DNA of 64,000 nucleotides from Verrucomicrobiaceae bacterium (GTDB lineage Bacteria; Verrucomicrobiota; Verrucomicrobiia; Verrucomicrobiales; Verrucomicrobiaceae), in contig JAIBCL010000001.1 in assembly GCA_019694165.1 (NCBI GenBank), positions 186,001 through 250,000 on the forward strand. The letters run 5' to 3'. Within the stretch, counting starts at the first letter, position 1, and every line of letters begins with the position of its first letter. The notes beneath the pieces were generated by a model that was not told where the DNA came from, made no database searches, and worked only from the letters and a program-made list of their open reading frames with translations. Of the stretch, positions 18,177-26,164 are shown in pieces. Both the position numbers and the translations under genes were made by a program.

Positions 18177-18267
18177 GGCTACGTGGCGGAAACTGGCCCA
18201 GATGCCGGGCAAAAGGAAGCGCAAGTTTCAGGCAATCCATGCGCGGAGATTGATGCGCACCCACAAA

Positions 18268-18295
18268 AAAACGCAGGCTGTGAGACCTGCGTTTT
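18268..18295 (-). terminator. Rho-independent terminator of the TIGR04073 gene
   Basis: Perfect 10-bp stem AAAACGCAGG / CCTGCGTTTT with an 8-base loop, followed on the minus strand by a run of T (seven in total including the stem end). It lies 33 bp beyond the stop at 18328 and upstream of the cytochrome gene, so it should isolate these two minus-strand genes. Confidence 0.85.
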
Positions 18296-18327
18296 CATGC
18301 GTTAAGAGCTGCGGCGCATGGCGCGGC

Positions 18328-18747
18328 CTACCAGTGCTGAGTGCGGCTGTAGGTGGCCTCGGAGATGATGCCCACCTGCGGGGGGAATTCGTCGTAGCCA
18401 TGCCAGTTGTCGATGTGGCCTTTGACATGGTAGGGCGGGCGGTAGGTGCACTTCCAGCTCGGCACCGGGAAGGTGATGAGTTCATAGAGGCCGTAGCCGG
18501 CGCGGTAAGCGGTGCGCTTTGAGCCTTCGACCACCGCATCCGTCGAGGCGGCGATGTTGCCATTGGTGCGGTTGCTCTTCTGCCAGACCGTCAGGATTTC
18601 GGTGCCGCCATAGGCAAGATTTGCCAGCGCGCGGCTGAGCTTGCGGCTCCAGCTAAACTGATGACCTGGAGGCGACTGGATGTCCGCGAGGGCGAAGGTG
18701 CCTGCGGCAAACACGACGGCGAGAGTGATGGCGATGATTTTTTTCAT
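18328..18747 (-). CDS. Exosortase system-associated protein, TIGR04073 type
   Basis: 139 aa with signal peptide MKKIIAITLAVVFAAGTFALA. The mature part shows the features I associate with TIGR04073: SRKLSRALANLAYGGTEI, an AYRAGYGLYELITFPVPSW segment and a YRPPY motif. The family occurs in Verrucomicrobia and Lentisphaerae with exosortase/PEP-CTERM systems, and its molecular role is unknown. ATG 18747 is chosen because a GGAG sits six bases upstream; ATG 18759 would add four residues. No exosortase gene or PEP-CTERM motif is seen nearby. Confidence 0.75.
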   Translation of the reverse strand: MKKIIAITLAVVFAAGTFALADIQSPPGHQFSWSRKLSRALANLAYGGTEILTVWQKSNRTNGNIAASTDAVVEGSKRTAYRAGYGLYELITFPVPSWKCTYRPPYHVKGHIDNWHGYDEFPPQVGIISEATYSRTQHW

Positions 18748-18817
18748 GCGGTGCTCCATTGTTAGCAAATCACCGGGCTTCTTGGCAAGAAAGAATCTCA
18801 CTTTTTTCCCGGTCCGG

Positions 18818-20044
18818 TCACGACTGGCCGCCGCAGTTTGCGGACGGGTCATCCGCAGCGCGTCCGCGATAGCTCGCGTGGAAGAACACAAACACCAGGG
18901 CCATGGCCACCGCCAGCACGGACCAGAACAAGGGCCAGCGCACGCCCGCGGGTCCCTTGCAAGCCAGCCACCACCAGCCGCAGCCCAGCGTGCCCGCGAG
19001 GCTGCCGATGCCCGACATCATCAGCGTGAGCAATGCCTGGGCACGTGCGCGCAGCTCCTGCGGGATGCGCTGCTCGAGGTAAATCTGCGCGGTGATGACG
19101 AAAAGGGTGTAGCAAAGACCGTGGAGAAAAATGCCCGCGTAAAGCGCGGACCGCGTGTCCAGGGCGAAGATCGCGTAGCGCGCCACGCCAAAGGCTATGC
19201 CGGCGAGAAACACCCGCTTCAGCCGCACGCGTGCTAGCAGGGACGCGAGGGAAATCATCGTGACCGCCTCGGTGATCTGCCCCAGTGACATGGTGCCGAG
19301 CAGGTGCTCTACGCGCAGGTCCATGAGATGCAGCACGGTGAAAGGGTAGAAGGCGGCCAGCGGCACATTCACGAGCGCGGCGCTCACGAAGACCACACGG
19401 TGGTCGTGGTGGCGCAGAAGGTGCAGCGCATCGAGGCCGAGCACTTCACGCCAGGAGCGGTGCGGCTTCGGCGCGGGTGGCGGCACGGGCGGCAGGGCGA
19501 AGGTGAAAAGCACTGTCAGCGCCCAGCCGGCACATCCTGCCCAGCCGCTCACGGGCGAGCTGTCGGCCTCAAGCACCCAACTGACGAATGCGCCGGCACC
19601 CATCCAGCCCAGCGTGGCCCAGAGCCGCAGGAGGCCAAACTGACCACGCGCATCACTCAGCCGCCCGAGCACGAGACTGGTGGTCAGGCCGAAAGTCGGC
19701 GTGGACCAGAAAGCATGGACTTGAGCCAGGGCCAGCACGCACCACGGATGCCAGCGCCGGTGGATGCCCCAGAACAGCAAGGCGAGAAAGAGCATCGACC
19801 CCAGCCCCAGCCACCGCAGCAGACGCTCGGAGGAACACCGCTGGTCCGCCAGCGCACCGACGGCCAGCGGCGAGACGAGCGCCGCCACCGAAGTAGCGGC
19901 GAATGCATAGGGCACGATCAGTTCAAACCCGTGCGCCCGCAGAACGGAGGCCAGGCTCACACCCCACATCCCCAGCGTGCCGCCGTGCAGGAAAAACAGC
20001 ACGGCCAGCTTCCATCGACCGTGATGAGGATCATGCACTGACAT
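18818..20044 (-). CDS. MFS transporter, nucleoside/phenylpropionate-symporter-like
   Basis: 408-aa twelve-helix membrane protein. N-terminal KLAVLFFLHGGTLGMWGVSLASVLRAHG, the loop ALADQRCSSERLL, GQFGLLRLWATLGWMGAG and the C-terminal half (YLEQRIPQELRARAQALL) resemble the LacY/NupG-like MFS branch. ATG 20044 is preferred over the longer open frame. It is divergently placed to the VirJ-LpiA fusion gene with a 131-bp gap that should hold both promoters. Substrate unknown. Confidence 0.75.
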   Translation of the reverse strand: MSVHDPHHGRWKLAVLFFLHGGTLGMWGVSLASVLRAHGFELIVPYAFAATSVAALVSPLAVGALADQRCSSERLLRWLGLGSMLFLALLFWGIHRRWHPWCVLALAQVHAFWSTPTFGLTTSLVLGRLSDARGQFGLLRLWATLGWMGAGAFVSWVLEADSSPVSGWAGCAGWALTVLFTFALPPVPPPAPKPHRSWREVLGLDALHLLRHHDHRVVFVSAALVNVPLAAFYPFTVLHLMDLRVEHLLGTMSLGQITEAVTMISLASLLARVRLKRVFLAGIAFGVARYAIFALDTRSALYAGIFLHGLCYTLFVITAQIYLEQRIPQELRARAQALLTLMMSGIGSLAGTLGCGWWWLACKGPAGVRWPLFWSVLAVAMALVFVFFHASYRGRAADDPSANCGGQS

Positions 20045-20175
20045 TTCCCCATGTTGCCGAACGGCAGGCGGATTCAAGACGGAAGTCCGGTTTTCTGGCC
20101 GTCGTGTACCGCCGCGCCGAGTTTCGCCGTTGAAGGACGTCGAAACCACACGCAAGTGTGACCGCAGCCTCCTCC

Positions 20176-22737
20176 ATGTCCCCTGCCCGCCCCATCACCC
20201 GGCTGATCTTCATTCCCATGGTGCTGCGGCTGGCATTGATCCTTCTGCCGTGCGGACTGGCGGGCGCGCAGGACCAGCCCGAGGAGGGCGTCATCGAGCG
20301 GCAGGTGCGCCTTGCGCGCGGAGACTTCAGCTTCCGCATTCATCCCTCGCGCCTGGAGGAGCCGCGCGCGGTGTTCGTCTTCGGCTCCGGCGATGGCGGT
20401 TGGAGCGAGTGGGAGGAGGTGGTGACGGGCTGGCTGAACGACGCAGGTGTGATCGTCGTCGCCTTTGATCTGCGGCAGTACTGCAAAACGGACTTCACCT
20501 TCGAGATGCTCGGCCGCGATGCCGCCCTGCTGGCCGCCGAGGGCGTGAAGGAGGCGAAGAATCCCGCCGTGCCCGTGCTCTACGGCGGCTGGAGCACCGG
20601 CGCGGTGGATGCCGTGGCGGCGGCGGCTTGGCAGGGTCGGCCGGGAAATCTTGCGGGGCTGCTGCTCATGGCAGCGGACAGCCGCGGGCGCTATGGCTTG
20701 AAGCCGAGCGACGAACTCGGCATCACGCCCACCGGAACGGGGACCTTCGCGCTGGGCGAGTTCAGCAGGCAGATGACCGATCTCCGCGTCGCGCAGTTTC
20801 ACGGCACCACGGACTTCATGGCGAGCACGACGTGGATACGCTCGCTGAAATCGCCGCACGCACTCTATGAAGTGCCGGGGGCGAACCACGGCTTCGACGG
20901 CCCTGTGGAGGACTTCCAGGACTATCTGCTTCGCGGACTCGACTGGGTGCTCGGCGACGACGATGCCGCGGCACCTCCCGAGGATGTCGGGCTTCCTTTC
21001 GGCCTCTCGCCTTTGTGGCCTGTGGCGGTGGTGGCCGTGTCGCTCACGCTTTTTTTCATCTTCAGCCGCCGGCACTCGCTGCGCGTGCTGACCTGGGCAG
21101 TGATCGTGATGGGCTGCGTGGACCTGCTCGAGGCCGTGGTGCTGAAGCCGCCGGGCGTCATCGCGTGGATGGAGCAGTGGATTCCCATTGGCGTGAGCGA
21201 GAAGAGCCGCATCCTGCTGCTCATCTCCGGTGTGAGCCAGTTGGTGCTCGCCCGCGCACTGCGTCGGCGGAAGCGCATGGGATGGTTCCTCACCGTCGTG
21301 CTGCTCAGCGCGTCCGTCGTGCTGCATCTCTCACGCGCGTTCGACTGGCACCACGCTCTGGCCGCGCTGGTGCTGCTGGTGCCGCTCGTGCGGTGGCGCA
21401 AGGAGTTCGTGGCACGCTCCGACCGGCCGTCCATCAGCGTGGCGTGGAAGACGGGCGTGGTGCTCCTCGCGGCGCTCTTCATCTACGGCACCGTCAGCCT
21501 CCATGAATTCAGCGTGCGCGGCGCCTACGGCGGTGATGGCCTCACATGGGGGGAGTGTGCGCAGGCGGCCGTGGCCGGTGTCTTCGCGCAAAAGTCCGGC
21601 GTGGATCACCAGGGCAGCCGCGAGGCACGGAACTTCCTGCGCACCCTGCGCATCGGCGGGCTGTGCACGGGCCTCATCGTGCTGGCGATGCTCCTGCGCC
21701 GCGTCGTAGATCACGAAGACGCGGCCACCGGCGGCGAGCGCCAGCGCGCCCGCCGGCTCATCGCGGCCCATGGTACCGATCCCATGGACTGCTTTGCGCT
21801 CCTGCCGGACAAACGATATTTCTTCAGTGACGACGGCGAGGGCGTGATCGCCTACGCCCTGTGGCGAAACTTTGCCGTAGCCCTGGCCGATCCCATCTGC
21901 GCCGATGGCAGGCATCAGGAACTGATCGCCAGTTTCATCCAGTTCTGCGTCCGCCAGGACTGGGAGCCGGTGTTCTACTGCTCGCATGTCGATCATCGGG
22001 CACAGTATGAGAGCCAGGGTCTTGCCACGCTGAAGGTGGGAGAGGACGCCCGGCTCGATGCGGGCGAATTCAAGCTCGCCGGCGGCCGATTCCAAAACCT
22101 GCGCACCGCCCGGAACAAGGCGCAGAAGAACGGCCTGAGCTTCCAGTGGTACGATGCCCTGCCGCAGCCCGACCACGGTCTGGAGGCGGAACTCCGGCAC
22201 CTTTCCGACCAGTGGCTCAAAAGAAAACACGGAGGCGAGATGACCTTCGATCTCGGATGCTTCGACATCGCGGCCATCCGCGAGCACGGCGTGTCCATCG
22301 CGCGGAATCTCGACGGGCACATGGAGGCATTCGCAACATGGTGCCCCTATGCGCAGGGCAAGGGCCGCTGCCTCGACATGATGCGGGCGCGCGAGGAGGC
22401 CCGCGATGTGATGGACTTCCTCATCGTCGAGGCCATCGACTGGTTCAAGGCGCGCGGAGTCGTCGAGATCAGCCTCGGCAACGCCCCTCTGGCAAACATC
22501 GACGCGGAAACCGGCGCGCGGGATCCTACGCGCCAGGAGCGGGCGGTGAAATTCCTCTTCGAAAACTTCGACCGCTTCTACGGCTACAAGAGCCTGTTCA
22601 ATTTCAAGAAGAAGTACCGGCCCGAGTGGCAGGGCCGCTACCTTGCCTACCGGCCCGGCGTCTCCCTCGCTCTCATCGGTCTGGCCATTGCCGGCGTGCA
22701 TCTGCCGCGCGGCTTCGCCGGCCTGCTCAGATCGTAG
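20176..22737 (+). CDS. Fusion of an AcvB/VirJ-like hydrolase domain with an LpiA/MprF-like aminoacyl-phosphatidylglycerol synthase
   Basis: 853 aa. After a hydrophobic signal or anchor (about residues 15-31), residues 60-260 form an alpha/beta hydrolase with the VirJ/AcvB look: FVFGSGDGGWSEWE, nucleophile elbow GGWSTGA (Ser140) and ANHGFDG (His238). Residues 280-510 hold six or seven hydrophobic helices. Residues 530-830 match the cytosolic MprF/LpiA synthase domain (DUF2156): FALLPDKRYFFSDDGEGVIAY, LADPICADGRHQELI, MDFLIVEAIDWFKARG and FNFKKKYRPEW. LpiA transfers an amino acid (usually Lys from Lys-tRNA) to phosphatidylglycerol; AcvB hydrolyses that product. ATG 20176 is chosen; GTG 20158 and ATG 20218 are alternatives. 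Confidence 0.85.
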   Translation: MSPARPITRLIFIPMVLRLALILLPCGLAGAQDQPEEGVIERQVRLARGDFSFRIHPSRLEEPRAVFVFGSGDGGWSEWEEVVTGWLNDAGVIVVAFDLRQYCKTDFTFEMLGRDAALLAAEGVKEAKNPAVPVLYGGWSTGAVDAVAAAAWQGRPGNLAGLLLMAADSRGRYGLKPSDELGITPTGTGTFALGEFSRQMTDLRVAQFHGTTDFMASTTWIRSLKSPHALYEVPGANHGFDGPVEDFQDYLLRGLDWVLGDDDAAAPPEDVGLPFGLSPLWPVAVVAVSLTLFFIFSRRHSLRVLTWAVIVMGCVDLLEAVVLKPPGVIAWMEQWIPIGVSEKSRILLLISGVSQLVLARALRRRKRMGWFLTVVLLSASVVLHLSRAFDWHHALAALVLLVPLVRWRKEFVARSDRPSISVAWKTGVVLLAALFIYGTVSLHEFSVRGAYGGDGLTWGECAQAAVAGVFAQKSGVDHQGSREARNFLRTLRIGGLCTGLIVLAMLLRRVVDHEDAATGGERQRARRLIAAHGTDPMDCFALLPDKRYFFSDDGEGVIAYALWRNFAVALADPICADGRHQELIASFIQFCVRQDWEPVFYCSHVDHRAQYESQGLATLKVGEDARLDAGEFKLAGGRFQNLRTARNKAQKNGLSFQWYDALPQPDHGLEAELRHLSDQWLKRKHGGEMTFDLGCFDIAAIREHGVSIARNLDGHMEAFATWCPYAQGKGRCLDMMRAREEARDVMDFLIVEAIDWFKARGVVEISLGNAPLANIDAETGARDPTRQERAVKFLFENFDRFYGYKSLFNFKKKYRPEWQGRYLAYRPGVSLALIGLAIAGVHLPRGFAGLLRS

Positions 22738-22786
22738 CTTCCCCTTTACATCACACCGCGCAGCTTCCATCTGTCCGGCCCCATCC

Positions 22787-23584
22787 ATGAGCACCAGACA
22801 GGAGAACCTCGAAGTCTTTTTCCGCGCCGGCAAAACCGTCATTCTTCCCATCGACCACGCGGTCGCCATTCCCGTGCCCGGACTGGAGGATCCCTTCGCC
22901 CTCATGGAGCGCGTGAACCCCTTCGTGGACGGGTACGTCATGAATCTCGGCGTGGCGCTCCGCGCCGCCGATTCCCTCGCCGGCAAGGGCATCTGCCTGC
23001 GCACCGACATCTACAACACGCGCATGACCGGCGAAGGTGCCGGCAGCATCGCAGCCTACAGCATCGACCAGGCCGAGATGGTGGGAGCCAACGCAGTGAT
23101 GAACATGATCTACCCTGGCTCCGTGAATGAGAAGGAGGTCTTCCGCGACTGCGCGGATCTTATTACGATGAGTCTGGACTCAGACATCCCCGTGATCCTT
23201 GAAGCGCTGCCCTTCGGTCTCGGCCAGACGGACAAGTACACGGTCGAAAACGTGAAATTCGCCGTCCGCCTCGCCGCCGAACTCGGCGCCGACGTCGTCA
23301 AGACGGTGTATCCTGTCGATGGCACTGCGGATGATTTCAAAAGAATCGTCGCCCAGTGCTTCGTGCCCGTCATCGTGCTCGGCGGCGCGGCGATGAATGA
23401 CGATGCCGGCCTGCTCAAAATGGTGGAGGATGCCATGACCGCCGGTGCTGCGGGCGTGGCAATCGGCCGCAACGTCTGGCAGCACAAGAATCCAGCCGCC
23501 ATCGCCCGCAGCCTCGCCGCCATCGTCCATGAGGACGTGTCCGCTCTGGAAGCGCTGGCGCTGCTCAAGGAGCCGGTGCGTTGA
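22787..23584 (+). CDS. Class I aldolase, DhnA/LsrF-type
   Basis: 265 aa, TIM-barrel Schiff-base aldolase. Motifs: VILPIDHAVAIPVPG at the N-terminus, GADVVKTVYPVDG with the probable Schiff-base Lys, VIVLGGAAMNDDAGLL and GAAGVAIGRNVWQHKNP at the phosphate site. The family includes archaeal-type fructose-bisphosphate aldolase, LsrF and 2-amino-3,7-dideoxyheptulosonate synthase, so the exact substrate is open. ATG 22787 gives the standard N-terminus; the upstream open frame overlaps the previous gene. Confidence 0.85.
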   Translation: MSTRQENLEVFFRAGKTVILPIDHAVAIPVPGLEDPFALMERVNPFVDGYVMNLGVALRAADSLAGKGICLRTDIYNTRMTGEGAGSIAAYSIDQAEMVGANAVMNMIYPGSVNEKEVFRDCADLITMSLDSDIPVILEALPFGLGQTDKYTVENVKFAVRLAAELGADVVKTVYPVDGTADDFKRIVAQCFVPVIVLGGAAMNDDAGLLKMVEDAMTAGAAGVAIGRNVWQHKNPAAIARSLAAIVHEDVSALEALALLKEPVR

Positions 23585-23587
23585 TCT

Positions 23588-23615
23588 GGTGGATGGTAGA
23601 TGAGAGATTTTGGAT
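23588..23615 (+). repeat. Degenerate heptameric tandem repeat
   Basis: Four adjoining 7-base units GGTGGAT, GGTAGAT, GAGAGAT, TTTGGAT share the pattern NNNRGAT, directly after the aldolase stop and before the secreted-protein gene. Confidence 0.5.
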
Positions 23616-23632
23616 CGTTGTTGGGGATGACT

Positions 23633-24286
23633 ATGAACAGACGCTTTTGTGCCTTGCTGCCGCTCGTTTTTCTCGCCGCCGGCTGGACTCGCGCCGGAGA
23701 GATGAAGACCTTTTCCTTCACTGCCGACGACTGGGCCGAGGGTGATGTCCCGAAGGAGGTCTTCGTCGTCGATGGCACCATCAAGATCGCCGCGAAAGAT
23801 GGCAACAAGGCCGTCATGATCGACCCCTCGCCAATCACCGACGCCAGCGCGCAACTCGGCGACTCCTCGAGTGGCTCTGCGAGCATCGAGGCTCGCGTCT
23901 TTGCGTCCAAGAAAGGCCGCAGCCAGCCGCGCTTCGGCGTCAGCGTGCATGGCATGAAGGGCTTCCGCCTCATCGTCAATGCATCGAGAAAACAGCTCGA
24001 ACTCGTGAAGGACGAGCAGGTGGTCAAGAGCGCTCCCTTCCCCTGGATGACGGACACTTGGACCAAGCTCAAACTCGACGTGACGAAGACCGGCGAGACG
24101 CAGTGGACCATCACCGGCAAAGTCTGGCCGGCCGCGGAGGCAGAGCCGAAGGAAGCCGCCATCGAGCACACTGACGCCACGCTCAAAGGCCAGGGCAAGT
24201 GCGCCATCTGGGGCACACCCTTCTCCGAGATGCCGATCTACTTTGACGACATCAGGGTCGCCATCAGCCCGGCGCCCGGGAAGTAA
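23633..24286 (+). CDS. Secreted LamG/DUF1080-like protein
   Basis: 217 aa with signal peptide MNRRFCALLPLVFLAAGWTRAG. The mature part is beta-rich: FSFTADDWAEGDVPKEVFVVDGTIKI, GSASIEARVFASKKGRSQPRFGVSVHG, TWTKLKLDVTKTGETQWTITGKVWP and PIYFDDIRVAISP, a layout resembling concanavalin-like (LamG/3-keto-disaccharide hydrolase-like) sandwich domains. No catalytic residues are recognised. It probably binds or processes a carbohydrate outside the cell. Starts at 23600, 23627 and 23633 are in frame; 23633 gives the tidiest signal peptide. Confidence 0.65.
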   Translation: MNRRFCALLPLVFLAAGWTRAGEMKTFSFTADDWAEGDVPKEVFVVDGTIKIAAKDGNKAVMIDPSPITDASAQLGDSSSGSASIEARVFASKKGRSQPRFGVSVHGMKGFRLIVNASRKQLELVKDEQVVKSAPFPWMTDTWTKLKLDVTKTGETQWTITGKVWPAAEAEPKEAAIEHTDATLKGQGKCAIWGTPFSEMPIYFDDIRVAISPAPGK

Positions 24287-24316
24287 GACATGCATCGGTG
24301 CTGCCTCGCAGCGCTG

Positions 24317-24424
24317 TCACGGCAACTCCAGCACCATGCGGAAGCCGATGTTCACCACGCATTCGTTCGGCAAGGCCGGACGCACATACGAGAAGGATGG
24401 CATGATGATGAATTCTAGACACGC
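24317..24424 (-). pseudogene. Possible C-terminal remnant of a formylglycine-generating (SUMF1-like) domain
   Basis: On the minus strand a short open stretch ends PALPNECVVNIGFRMVLELP. The NIGFR...V..L ending is characteristic of FGE-sulfatase (SUMF1) domains, whose last strand reads as 'nnIGFRvv'. No upstream part of such a domain remains; the region runs into Uma2. If real, it is a decayed tail. Too short for confidence. Confidence 0.2.
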
Positions 24425-24499
24425 CGGATGAAACGTGCCTACCTCCACGCGCTCCGACACCGCGTTTGACGGATGCGACCTGCGAAAGCAAAATGGCGC

Positions 24500-25165
24500 A
24501 TGACGACCAAGGCCGAACTGATCTACCTGGACCCTGATTTTCCGGTGATGCTGGATGAACTCAACACCGCCTGGAAAGAGGAGCAGCAGCGCCGTCGCAT
24601 CTTCCGCGAGGAACTCACGCCCGAGATGAAGGCGGAGTTCATCGAAGGGCAGGTCATCATGCATTCGCCCGCGATGGCACGTCACATTCTGGCCACGAAG
24701 CATTTGTGCATTCTGCTTCAGACCTGGGTAGCCGAGCACAGGCTGGGATTGGTGACCATGGAAAAGGCGCTCGTGTGTCTGACCCGCAACGACTACGAGC
24801 CGGACATCGCGTTTTTCAAAGGGTTCACGGCGCAGAGCGTGTCGCCGACGTTGATGGAGTTTCCCGCGCCGGACTTTGTGGTCGAGGTGATTTCGCCCAG
24901 CACGGAGCACTATGATCGTGGCATCAAGATGAAGGACTACGCCAGCCACGGTGTGTCCGAGTATTGGATGGTGGACTGCAAGCTGCGGATCGTGGAGCAA
25001 TACCTGCTCAATACCGAAGCACGCCGTTATGATGCTCCCTCCAAGCACGAAGAGTCGGCGCGCGTCCGCTCGAAGGTGATCGAGGGGTTCGAGATACCTG
25101 TCGCCGCCATCTTTGACGAACACGCGCAGCATGAGGCGATGAAAGAGATGATGAAGCTGTTTTGA
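24500..25165 (+). CDS. Uma2-family endonuclease-like protein (DUF820)
   Basis: 221 aa of the PD-(D/E)xK superfamily. Family landmarks: FIEGQVIMHSPAMARHILATKHL, the acidic residue in YEPDIAFF, PDFVVEVISPSTEHYDRGIKMKDYASHGVSEYWMVD (the E-x-S-P and Y-W-x-V-D signatures). Uma2 proteins are often numerous in cyanobacteria and PVC bacteria and their role is unclear. ATG 24500 is chosen; ATG 24473 is in frame. Confidence 0.85.
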   Translation: MTTKAELIYLDPDFPVMLDELNTAWKEEQQRRRIFREELTPEMKAEFIEGQVIMHSPAMARHILATKHLCILLQTWVAEHRLGLVTMEKALVCLTRNDYEPDIAFFKGFTAQSVSPTLMEFPAPDFVVEVISPSTEHYDRGIKMKDYASHGVSEYWMVDCKLRIVEQYLLNTEARRYDAPSKHEESARVRSKVIEGFEIPVAAIFDEHAQHEAMKEMMKLF

Positions 25166-25286
25166 TCTGCTGGCTCACTTCATCAAGTCCGCCGCATCCT
25201 GCGATCGCTTCCATATCGCCTGAGCGAAGCAGCGTGAGTCACGCGAGGTTCGTCATGCGGCTGGTGACTTGATGCCGGCCGTGGGG

Positions 25287-25323
25287 CTTGCAGATGCGAA
25301 AAGTTTTTTTGCATCTCTGCAAG
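25287..25323. other. Imperfect hairpin with A/T loop
   Basis: CTTGCAGATGC (25287-25297) and GCATCTCTGCAAG (25311-25323) pair with one 2-base bulge around a loop GAAAAGTTTTTTT. It lies between Uma2 and the disrupted secreted-protein gene and could act as a terminator on one strand or as a 5' leader structure. The rest of 25166-25368 shows nothing further. Confidence 0.4.
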
Positions 25324-25368
25324 GTCGCGTCGGGGTAAGTTCTGAGGGCGGCTGAACCACTCATTGCC

Positions 25369-26119
25369 ATGCGATTCATTCTCGTCCCCGTCCTTGCCAT
25401 GCTGCTGTCACCGGTGCTCGCCGCGCCCGGAGATTTCGATGCCACCACGCACTATGGCGTGCATAGCAATTCTGCTGTCGTCGCTGCTGTTCGAGCCACA
25501 CATCACGGCGGCCACGCTGCTGTCCGAGACCGCGGAGATGGATGGCGCAAGCGGCTGTCCTTCCAGCTCACGCTGATCAACATCTCCGGCGGTTACTTCG
25601 AGGAGCCGGGTGTCTTTCTGAATGCGGGCGATGACCTGCCGTGGACGGTGGAGATGGTGACTCCGGCGGCGCTGGCGGCGGCGCTGCCGCCGGGCACGAG
25701 CCTGGCTCCGGGCGTGGCGACGACGACCACGCCACTGACCTTCCTCATCGCGGCTGCGGACGCGGAGGCGGCGAAGACGGCCATCCTGGCGCTCTAGCAC
25801 CTGCATCTCACGGCGTGGGATTTGTATCGCTTCGACGCGCCCATTCATGCGGCGGACGCGGCGATGGACACCGGCTTCCTGGGCGCCACGGAGACCGGGA
25901 CCCAGGTCACGCTGACCTTCGGCAGCAGCACACCGTCGCTCAATGCGCTGGCTGCAGGGATGTATCTCGTGCATAATCCGGGCGTGTTCACTCTGCGCGA
26001 GCCGGCCTTCACCGGGGAGATCGTGCTGCGGCATGTTTTGACTCCACCTCCCGCGCCTCGAATCCAGCACCGATCTCTCCACCTGGACCGAAGTCATCCT
26101 CCGCGCGCTCGCTCCGTGA
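25369..26119 (+). pseudogene. Disrupted secreted protein
   Basis: Begins with a normal signal peptide (MRFILVPVLAMLLSPVLA) and reads 142 aa to an amber codon at 25795-25797. The same frame then continues for another 111 codons with sensible composition (HLHLTAWDLYRFDAP..., GMYLVHNPGVFTLREPAFTGEIVLRHVLTPPPAP). Near 26050 it must change frame to give ESSTDLSTWTEVILRALAP and a stop at 26119, a C-terminal pattern common in verrucomicrobial exported proteins. Two independent lesions suggest a decaying gene, though sequencing errors or a stop-codon readthrough cannot be ruled out. No known domain was recognised. Confidence 0.6.
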
Positions 26120-26164
26120 CGGCTGCACGATAGTGCTCGCCGCTCTCAGACGTAGTGGTGCGCT

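Noticed and set aside
18757..18788. Sigma-70-like promoter (TTGCCA, 18 bp, TAACAAT) for the TIGR04073 gene
   Set aside because: The -10 would lie on the start codon region, forcing a leaderless message despite a good GGAG ribosome site.
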